Shown here piece by piece: positions 1-5,807 of a stretch of DNA of 26,246 nt. Position numbers and translations under genes: made by a program. The notes under the pieces are model-generated. The model made no database searches. It was not told where the DNA came from and was given only the letters and a program-made list of their open reading frames with translations. The DNA comes from a virus. Position 1 is the first letter of the stretch. Each line of letters begins with the position of its first letter. Location: IMG/VR virus record IMGVR_UViG_3300044446_000065, positions 1 through 26,246 of that record; one strand, written 5' to 3'.

Positions 1-2
1 CC

Positions 3-1193
3 GATGTCGAACGCGAGGCGTGGGAAGCCGAACAGACTGCGGCAGCAGGTCGAGCCACGGACGAACTCACAGACCGCGTCACGCGAGGTGAGATCACCGA
101 ACAGCAGATGATGGAACAGCTTTATGGCGACGGCCCAGCCGAAGGCTCCGTCGAACACGCTCTTGCGAAAATCGGCTTCCGCCCAGTGAACGGAGCGGAG
201 TGGCTTGGGATTGAGACAGTTAGGTACGAAAATCCGAAAACAGGCCACACGATCGAGATCTGGCAGAAGGGTCAGGATCCGAACTTCTACGGTCTATCCT
301 CCGCGCGAAGCGCTGCGAAAGGAAACTGGGGGCATAAGGGTCGACCTGGATCCGTCGGCGGTTCATCCGCGTCCAGCGGCTTCGAACGTGCGACGAAAGC
401 GGACGCCGCCCGGATGGGCTCTCTGCAAATCCCTCCTGCGTGGAAAAACGTCATGCTCAACCCTGATCTGGAAGGCGATCTACAAGCAACAGGAGAAGAC
501 GTCAAAGGTCGTACCCAATACCGCTACCACGCAAATCATGCGGCAGCTGCTGCGGCGGAGAAGTTCGATCGGCTGAAGGCCTTTAACGACGCTCTCCCGG
601 CACTCCGTGTCCGAATCGGAAAGGACGTCACCTCCAGCGACGATGCGATCAAAGAACCAGCCTGCGTCATGTGCCTGATCGAAAGAACCGGTTTCCGGAT
701 CGGTTCTGACACTGACACTCACGCCGACAAAAAGGCCTACGGTGCATCGAACCTAGACGCCAAGCATGTCAAGGTCCACGGCGACGACATTGCCTTCTCC
801 TTCATCGGGAAGAAGGGTGTCCTCATCGAAAAGGAATTGACCGACGCGACCCTTGCCAACATGCTTCGACCTCGCGTGAAGAAGGGCGGACGACTTTTTG
901 ACGCAGACGGCGGCACCGTCCGCGGCTACCTCGCCTCGCGAGCCGAGGGCTTCACTCCGAAAGACTTCCGAACTTGGCACGGGACGAACCAAGCTCTTCA
1001 AGCGATCGAGGGGATCAAGATCCCCAAGAACGCGACGGAGTGGAAAGCGTCGACCAAAAAGGTCGCGACCGTCGTCTCCGACTTCCTTGGCAATACGCCT
1101 AACGTCGCACTCAAATCATATATCGACCCTGCGGTCTTCGCACGGTGGAAGGCAGCGCAACCTCCGGACAAGCCGAAGAAAGCCAAGGCATGA
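3..1193 (+). CDS. Tagged DNA topoisomerase IB protein, 5' partial
   Basis: The frame is open to the left edge, so the gene begins upstream; the Met at 108 has no well-spaced ribosome binding site and is probably internal. Numbering from that Met: residues 1-60 hold a small alpha/beta segment (GFRPV, then YENPKTGHTIEI). Residues 69-87 hold a Gly-rich tag (core KGNWGHKGRPG, then SVGGSS) whose start is degenerate compared with GGPGSG. Residues about 105-350 are a bacterial/poxvirus-type topoisomerase IB: IPPAW, LQATGEDVKGRTQYRYH, RTGFRIGS (R197), GKKG (K236), KDFRTWHGT (R288), LGNTP (N329) and the probable catalytic Tyr338 in KSYIDP. All expected catalytic positions are present, so it may relax supercoils by a 3'-phosphotyrosine intermediate. 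The lost N-terminus could be a portal or head protein; this cannot be seen. The stop overlaps the next start as ATGA. Confidence 0.9.
   Translation, partial: DVEREAWEAEQTAAAGRATDELTDRVTRGEITEQQMMEQLYGDGPAEGSVEHALAKIGFRPVNGAEWLGIETVRYENPKTGHTIEIWQKGQDPNFYGLSSARSAAKGNWGHKGRPGSVGGSSASSGFERATKADAARMGSLQIPPAWKNVMLNPDLEGDLQATGEDVKGRTQYRYHANHAAAAAAEKFDRLKAFNDALPALRVRIGKDVTSSDDAIKEPACVMCLIERTGFRIGSDTDTHADKKAYGASNLDAKHVKVHGDDIAFSFIGKKGVLIEKELTDATLANMLRPRVKKGGRLFDADGGTVRGYLASRAEGFTPKDFRTWHGTNQALQAIEGIKIPKNATEWKASTKKVATVVSDFLGNTPNVALKSYIDPAVFARWKAAQPPDKPKKAKA
312..368 (+). repeat. Gly-rich head-protein tag, degenerate copy
   Basis: This encodes a copy of the tag that recurs in this window. The central and right parts (GNWGHKGRPG, SVGGSS) are kept, but the GGPGSG start is replaced by SARSAAKG. 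It lies directly in front of the topoisomerase IB domain, the same domain order as in the kinase and ADP-ribosyltransferase genes downstream. Confidence 0.75.
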
Positions 1194-1588
1194 TCCGCCT
1201 GGCCCCAAAATTCCCAACCGTCATTCACATCTGTCCTCGATGCGACGAGCCCGGTCTACACGGCACGACAGACGAGTGCTGCATCGCCCTTCGTGCCGCG
1301 ATTAAGGCGGAACGGGACGCCAGGGGAATGGACATATCGTCTGCAGCGGAAGTCCTCCCGCTTAAGCCTGGCAAAGTCGTTCGTCTGCGCTCGGTCTATT
1401 GGCAGGAGAAGAAGGCAGGTGGTGACCGTATATTCACCCGTCGATGGCCTGTCTACGACAGCATCAGCGCGCCGAGCATTGAGGTCGCTCTTCGAATTCC
1501 ACGCGATCCGAAACGTAGATACTGGATCGACACATTCAACCAACCCGCTCGAATCCCATTCAGTGTAAAGAAGGTAGCCGTTGCCTAA
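1190..1588 (+). CDS. Hypothetical protein with CxxC zinc-type N-terminus (132 aa)
   Basis: The start is the ATG at 1190, overlapping the previous stop as ATGA, with a purine-rich AAGAAAG stretch upstream. An in-frame start at 1145 would overlap the topoisomerase gene by about 49 bases and is less likely. Near the N-terminus the protein has ICPRCDEPGLHG followed by ECC, which could bind one zinc ion through Cys and His. The rest is basic and beta-rich (VVRLRSVYW, RYWIDTF). I do not recognise the family. Tight coupling suggests co-expression with the topoisomerase and kinase genes. Confidence 0.75.
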   Translation: MIRLAPKFPTVIHICPRCDEPGLHGTTDECCIALRAAIKAERDARGMDISSAAEVLPLKPGKVVRLRSVYWQEKKAGGDRIFTRRWPVYDSISAPSIEVALRIPRDPKRRYWIDTFNQPARIPFSVKKVAVA

Positions 1589-1787
1589 AATTCATGAGAT
1601 CCTCCTCCTTCTCTTCCCTCGATGTACATGCGGTCATCACGCAGTTCTCCACGATGCCGCAGGCACACATCGTAAGCGTGGAGATAAGTGGCTCGTCGAT
1701 TTGAAAGGCCGTCTACTAACCGGTCATTGCGCTGGGGAACAGTGGACGATATGTCCTTGTCGGAAGTATGTGCAGGTCCTCGCATGA
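1581..1787 (+). CDS. Small zinc-binding-type protein (68 aa)
   Basis: The start is a TTG at 1581, chosen because AAGGTAG ends about 4 bases upstream and because the gene then overlaps its neighbours by 8 and 4 bases. The protein has RCTCGHHAVLH near the N-terminus and GHCAG...ICPCRKYV near the C-terminus. This CxCGH...H / C...CxC spacing resembles small Cys/His zinc proteins found among phage structural genes. It has no enzymatic motif. The ATG of the next gene overlaps its TGA. It could be a structural zinc knuckle or an adaptor; the role is unknown. Confidence 0.7.
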   Translation: MPKIHEILLLLFPRCTCGHHAVLHDAAGTHRKRGDKWLVDLKGRLLTGHCAGEQWTICPCRKYVQVLA

Positions 1788-3292
1788 CTGATGACGAACG
1801 AATGAACTCGTTTTTCGAGACCATTTCATACGTTGGAGACGTACAAGACTGGCGAAGCATGCCTGAGCTCGGGGAGGACGACGACGAAGACGTCGACGAC
1901 TCCGTCTTCGAGACTCTCGGCGGAACAGGATCTGGCAACTTTCATCATGGCGGCCGTCCAGGAACCGTTGGAGGGTCGTCGGGGGGCGAAGCCACCGATC
2001 CGTTCGCCGATTTCTTCAAACCGTCCTTTCCACCGAACGATCCAAAGGACGAACCTTACGCCCTTTACAAAGGCCAACAGATCGCGGGTGACGGCTCGTC
2101 CTACGCCATGTACGACATCATCAACGGTCCGATGCATGGCAACACCGTCAGCGAGACGACGATCAAAAAACTCGGTCTCCCTACGGAGAAGAAGCAGCGG
2201 GGCGCTGGAGGAGCCGGAAGTGGAAACTTCGGTCACGAAGGCCGTCCGGGTGCAATCGGCGGCTCCGGCAAGCGGGAAAAAGGTCGCCGCGCTGGCGCAG
2301 GCACGCTAGACAAAATCTGGGAGCTGCATCGGAAGGGCGTACCCGTTGCGAGGATCCAGAAAGAACTCGGCTTCCGTCATGCTCCGCACGTTCATCAGAT
2401 GATCAAAAAGCTGAAAGCAGAACGCGAAGGCGCGGCCATAGACGTTCGAAAAGTCCGGGACGTTCCAATTGTCGAGATCAAAGCGGCGGCGCCCAAGGCG
2501 GTGCCTCCGGAGATCAAAGCAGCGCCCATAGGCGCCCTCATCGTCCCAAAGGGCGGGGCATCTGACCTTACCGATCCAACGCTTGTCACAACAACATCGA
2601 AACGTCAGCTGGGCGGCGGTGGGATCAACGAGACATTCCGCATCAAAGATGTCGACGGTAAGGAATTTGCGTTCAAACCGATGAAAGGTGAGCGGTGGGA
2701 TGGCGTCCGAGACACCGTCGTCAATCGCGCAGCGTCTCTTGCTGAGCGCGAAGTTCTCTCCTCCCGGATCGATCGGGCCATCGGTCTGAACGTCGCTCCG
2801 AAGACGGTCATGATTCGACTTGCCGACGGCTCCGTCGGCTCCGCCCAAGAATGGGTGACGGATGGTCAGGTCCCCCACAACTTCAGCAATTTCGACAAAA
2901 CGCAGATCGCAAAGATCGGAATTCTCGATGCCGTCATCGGCAACACCGATCGTCATCCAGCTAACCTCCTACAAGAGCCAAACGGCCGAGTCCGTGCAAT
3001 CGATCATGGCTACGTCTTTCCAACGACCGTTCAAAACGTTGAGCTCCGATCTTGGGCCCTCGGCAAGATCCGGAATGGGGATATCTCTCCAGACGACATG
3101 ACGACATACGCAGGGACGCTAAAAAAACTTGACTGGGGCGAAGTCCTCCGCGGTTCTCACCTCGATCAAAAGGAACTGGCTGCGATGCAATTAAGAGTCG
3201 GCCTTGTCGTCGCTCACTTAGAAAAGGGCGATCTCCATGGCCTGCGCGCGGCATTCAAACCAAAGATCGACGGTATCAAGAGGAGATGGTGA
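1784..3292 (+). CDS. Doubly tagged HipA/PI3-4-kinase-like protein with HTH segment (502 aa)
   Basis: The start is the ATG at 1784 (ATGA overlap), not the in-frame GTG at 1688, which lies inside the previous gene. Residues 1-45 end in an acidic run (EDDDEDVDD). Tag copies lie at residues 46-66 (GGTGSGNFHHGGRPG) and 142-162 (GGAGSGNFGHEGRPG). Residues about 174-213 look like a helix-turn-helix (LHRKGVPVARIQKELGF). Residues about 279-490 are a HipA/PI3-4-kinase-like fold: GGGINETF nucleotide loop, FKPM (probable ATP-contacting K298), catalytic loop IGNTDRHPANLL (D389, N394), and AIDHGYVF as the metal-binding D407-H-G. The motifs fit an active protein or lipid kinase, but the target is unknown. 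It sits among head genes rather than next to an antitoxin, so a HipBA module is unlikely. Injection into the host is an inference. Confidence 0.87.
   Translation: MTDDERMNSFFETISYVGDVQDWRSMPELGEDDDEDVDDSVFETLGGTGSGNFHHGGRPGTVGGSSGGEATDPFADFFKPSFPPNDPKDEPYALYKGQQIAGDGSSYAMYDIINGPMHGNTVSETTIKKLGLPTEKKQRGAGGAGSGNFGHEGRPGAIGGSGKREKGRRAGAGTLDKIWELHRKGVPVARIQKELGFRHAPHVHQMIKKLKAEREGAAIDVRKVRDVPIVEIKAAAPKAVPPEIKAAPIGALIVPKGGASDLTDPTLVTTTSKRQLGGGGINETFRIKDVDGKEFAFKPMKGERWDGVRDTVVNRAASLAEREVLSSRIDRAIGLNVAPKTVMIRLADGSVGSAQEWVTDGQVPHNFSNFDKTQIAKIGILDAVIGNTDRHPANLLQEPNGRVRAIDHGYVFPTTVQNVELRSWALGKIRNGDISPDDMTTYAGTLKKLDWGEVLRGSHLDQKELAAMQLRVGLVVAHLEKGDLHGLRAAFKPKIDGIKRRW
1919..1981 (+). repeat. Gly-rich tag, first copy in kinase protein
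   Basis: This encodes GGTGSGNFHHGGRPG followed by TVGGSS. It separates an acidic N-terminal leader from a segment of about 75 residues that has no recognised domain. Confidence 0.85.
2207..2269 (+). repeat. Gly-rich tag, second copy in kinase protein
   Basis: This encodes GGAGSGNFGHEGRPG followed by AIGGSG, directly before the HTH and kinase parts. Two tags in one protein mean the tag marks module boundaries and not only N-termini. Confidence 0.85.
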
Positions 3293-3552
3293 TGAGAACG
3301 GTCGTAATCACACAACCGAGTACTGGTCGAGAAATCGGTCGAGGAATTCTCCAATTCGATGGCAGCGCCACTGTCCTCGGCTTTCCAGATGCGATTCAGG
3401 AGGCGTATGAGGCTGAAGGCATCCTCGACATGCTGGGCCTTGCAGGAAAACGTGGAGAGACCGTTCCGCTGGAACGCGGGAACGACTTTCTCAATGTCCT
3501 TCTCGCTGACTGGCAACGGCCACAAGTCGGCCTCGCGGAAGAACGATCATGA
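3292..3552 (+). CDS. Hypothetical protein (86 aa)
   Basis: The ATG at 3292 is preferred over the in-frame ATG at 3286, because AGGAG at 3281-3285 is 6 bases from the former and directly abuts the latter. It shares one base with the kinase stop (TGATG). The N-terminus predicts beta strands (TVVITQPS, GILQFDG), followed by a helical segment (FPDAIQEAYEAEGILDML). There is no tag and no recognised family. It lies between kinase and ADP-ribosyltransferase genes in a fully coupled run, so an accessory or immunity-like partner role is possible but unsupported. Confidence 0.75.
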   Translation: MRTVVITQPSTGREIGRGILQFDGSATVLGFPDAIQEAYEAEGILDMLGLAGKRGETVPLERGNDFLNVLLADWQRPQVGLAEERS

Positions 3553-4364
3553 CCCTTGATGAAGTCGTTTTCGTCTCCGGTCTATTCGCCGCGGGCCTGC
3601 CGGAAGAAGAAGTCATCGACCAGTTGACGATCTGCCGAGTGCTTGACAGCCTCGACGTCGCTTGGCCAGAAAACGAGCTCGATCCTGCGCTGAAAACCGC
3701 AGGAGGTCCGGGTTCTGGAAACCATGGACATGACGGTCGACCGGGATCAGTCGGCGGATCGTCGACTGACGACCTTCACGCGTCCAAACCGCGAGATCGC
3801 TCGTCCTGGACTGAATACACCGACTCGACGCCGTATGGCGGAGTCATCCTCGGTGCAACGAGTCGTTCCGATCTTCCATTCGACCAGCACGTTGCCGTCC
3901 ACGACTACGTCGTGATCCATTCCTTCGACATCAACCGAGCACTCCGTGCCGGAGGCATGACATATCCTGAAATGCGAAATGGCAAGCCCGTCGGCATCGG
4001 GCATGTCAATCCGTCTACGCTCGAACACATGGACAAAGCCGTTCAGACGGACATTTCCGACCGCGACCTCCTCGTCTACCGCTCCGTCGACGAAGGAGTC
4101 TTTCCGTCTACAATCGGAACAGTCTTTAGCGACCTCGCCTACTGCTCGACGTCAACCAACAAAGACAAAGCCGACTTCATTGGACAGATGTTCGCGACGA
4201 AACCAACGACGTGGACTATCGACGTTCCGAAAGGCAGTCGGTTTCTCGACGTTCCGAAGCATTTCGAACCTGACACCGACACGCAGGATGAGGACGAACT
4301 CCTCTTCGGTCGGAATCAGCGATTCGAAGTTATCGGCCTCGGTCGTTTAAGGATCGTACAATGA
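3549..4364 (+). CDS. Tagged ADP-ribosyltransferase (271 aa)
   Basis: The ATGA overlap fixes the start. Residues 1-50 form a helical leader. The tag is at 52-72 (GGPGSGNHGHDGRPG, SVGGSS). Residues about 85-271 fit the R-S-E class of ADP-ribosyltransferases: LLVYRSV with Arg178, YCSTSTN with the STS motif at 200-202, and EDELLFGRNQRFEV, where E248-D249-E250 is the ExE motif before the usual basic turn. Such enzymes transfer ADP-ribose from NAD+ to a protein, often at Arg. Phage-encoded ones such as T4 Alt are packaged in the head and modify host RNA polymerase. Packaging here is inferred from the tag and from the neighbouring MuF-type gene. The target cannot be read from the sequence. Confidence 0.88.
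   Translation: MTLDEVVFVSGLFAAGLPEEEVIDQLTICRVLDSLDVAWPENELDPALKTAGGPGSGNHGHDGRPGSVGGSSTDDLHASKPRDRSSWTEYTDSTPYGGVILGATSRSDLPFDQHVAVHDYVVIHSFDINRALRAGGMTYPEMRNGKPVGIGHVNPSTLEHMDKAVQTDISDRDLLVYRSVDEGVFPSTIGTVFSDLAYCSTSTNKDKADFIGQMFATKPTTWTIDVPKGSRFLDVPKHFEPDTDTQDEDELLFGRNQRFEVIGLGRLRIVQ
3702..3764 (+). repeat. Gly-rich tag in ADP-ribosyltransferase
   Basis: This is a full-length tag copy (GGPGSGNHGHDGRPG then SVGGSS) between the helical leader and the catalytic domain. It is preceded by LKTA, close to the residues found before the tags of the 1933-aa protein. Confidence 0.9.
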
Positions 4365-5488
4365 TAATAGAACGCGAACAGGAGAGCGTCCGTCGCTTCG
4401 CGTGGCTTCCGGGCGACGTCATTCTCGACCCACGTGTCGCGTCGCTTTTCAAGACTCCTGCCGACGACGACGACGACGCTCATCACGGACTGCTAGTCAG
4501 CTTGCATCTCGATCCCGTCGAGGCGAAGGACCTGGTCATTCCCGGTGGCGAAGCTCTCGAGACGCTCCACATCACCCTCTGCTACTGTGGAGACGTTGAA
4601 GACCTCGGTGACTTAGCCGTTGCTCGGGCGATAGCCGCTGTCAGCAGCATCATCGAGGGAAGCCCTCCGCTCCGTGGATCAACGACGTCCCTCGGCAGGT
4701 TCGACGCGACGGAACATTCTGACGGAAAAGACGTGATCATTGCCAAGGTCGACATCCCAGGCCTGATCGCCTTCCGCGAGCGCATCTCCCGAGCGTTGAC
4801 GGTGGCCGGCGCCCCAGCAAAAGCGAACTTCGTCTATCTTCCTCATATCACGCTTGCGTATGTTCCTGTCGGAGACGTCGCCCCGATCGATGCCGCCCCA
4901 ATCGTTCCGTTGTCTTTCTACCGCGTCCGCCTCAACATCGGTGACGAATACATGGACGTTCCTTTTCGTCAGTCTCCTGACGACGGCCGAGCTCCGTGGC
5001 AGTCGGATGACCTTCCTCTCGGACTCACGATGCTTGCATCGGGTGAAGCCCTTCCCGAAGTCGACCTCGCCGCAAGCTGGATGTCCGACCACGCTCTTGG
5101 CCTAGCAACGGACCTGACGAAAAAGCAGAAGAAAGCGATCTCCGACATTCTTTCATCTGTCGATTTTTCGGACGTCTCCGATCTGTCCAACATCACCTCT
5201 TCCGTCACCAAAATTACAGGCGACGCCGCTCAGGCAGACACAATCGTCCAGACGGAAGTCTCAACCGCCATCCACCGAGGCCAGCTGAAAGCTTGGCAAG
5301 AGGCCCAAGCCGAAGGCCTGATCGCGAAAGGCGCCCGACGCCGGTGGATTACGGAACGTAAAAGCTGTCCTGAATGTGATGACCTCGACGGCAAAACCGC
5401 CACGCTCCGAGGCTCATATCCTGGCGGGATCGCAGGCCCACCGCTCCACCCGAATTGTCAATGCCGCGAAGAGCTCATCGAACCATGA
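4361..5488 (+). CDS. 2H phosphodiesterase fused to MuF-type head morphogenesis domain (375 aa)
   Basis: The start is the ATG at 4361, overlapping the previous stop (ATGA), with AAGGA 7 bases upstream. Residues about 40-205 are a 2H phosphoesterase (LigT / 2'-5' RNA ligase-like) with both HxT motifs: LHITLCYCG (H70, T72) and LPHITLAYV (H162, T164). Residues about 250-375 match the C-terminus of MuF-type minor head proteins: TEVSTAIHRGQLKAW, RRRWITE, CPECDDLDG (C336, C339) and PPLHPNCQCRE (H363, C366, C368), probably a zinc site. MuF-type proteins attach near the portal inside the head and are known carriers of fused effectors. The 2H part could hydrolyse 2',5'-linked or cyclic phosphate nucleotides, such as defence signals or tRNA ends. 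That substrate is inference. No tag copy is present; the MuF part may do the targeting instead. Confidence 0.88.
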   Translation: MIIEREQESVRRFAWLPGDVILDPRVASLFKTPADDDDDAHHGLLVSLHLDPVEAKDLVIPGGEALETLHITLCYCGDVEDLGDLAVARAIAAVSSIIEGSPPLRGSTTSLGRFDATEHSDGKDVIIAKVDIPGLIAFRERISRALTVAGAPAKANFVYLPHITLAYVPVGDVAPIDAAPIVPLSFYRVRLNIGDEYMDVPFRQSPDDGRAPWQSDDLPLGLTMLASGEALPEVDLAASWMSDHALGLATDLTKKQKKAISDILSSVDFSDVSDLSNITSSVTKITGDAAQADTIVQTEVSTAIHRGQLKAWQEAQAEGLIAKGARRRWITERKSCPECDDLDGKTATLRGSYPGGIAGPPLHPNCQCREELIEP

Positions 5489-5544
5489 CCGAGCGCATCG
5501 TGTCGTGAGACGAGAAATAGTAAATAAACTAGCACAAATGCCCG

Positions 5545-5574
5545 TTGCTGTCCATAGAGGACATGAGCTATAAT
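5545..5574 (+). promoter_or_regulatory. Sigma70-like promoter before the polyprotein operon
   Basis: TTGCTG (5545-5550) and a perfect TATAAT (5569-5574) are 18 bases apart. An AT-rich stretch lies just upstream (about 5516-5540), like an UP element. The predicted transcript starts near 5581, giving a leader of about 74 bases before the small membrane-protein gene. It lies in the largest gap (5489-5654) of the left half, where nothing else was recognised. Confidence 0.6.
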
Positions 5575-5654
5575 CTCTTAAATCGATCATTCCAGCCAGT
5601 GTCGAGTTTCATTCCTTCCAGCTTCACCCGTACCGCCGTTGAGAGGACGTACTC

Positions 5655-5807
5655 ATGGGCATCCTCGAGCTCCTAATCGTCGTCCTGCTCATCCTCTGGT
5701 TGACCGGAATGTTCGTCTTTCCGATCGGGTCGCTAGTCCACGTTCTGCTCGTTGTTCTTCTCGTCGTAATTCTCGTTCGCGTACTCCAAGGACGTAGTGC
5801 GCTGTGA
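5655..5807 (+). CDS. Small DUF5670/Lmo0937-type membrane protein (50 aa)
   Basis: GAGAGGA ends 7 bases before the ATG. The protein has two hydrophobic segments: ILELLIVVLLILWLTGMF (about residues 3-20) and a second from about residue 26 (HVLLVVLLVVILVRVL), joined by FPIGSLV, with a short basic tail. The ILWL...G.........H.LLV pattern matches the small DUF5670/Lmo0937 family of two-helix membrane proteins, whose function is poorly known. Its TGA overlaps the GTG of the polyprotein gene (GTGA), so the two are translationally coupled. This is unusual company for a host-type membrane peptide. Confidence 0.8.
   Translation: MGILELLIVVLLILWLTGMFVFPIGSLVHVLLVVLLVVILVRVLQGRSAL

Noticed and set aside
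1784-3292. Reading the kinase gene as a HipBA toxin-antitoxin module
   Set aside because: There is no HipB-like antitoxin gene next to it, and the gene carries two head-type tags within a phage head operon.
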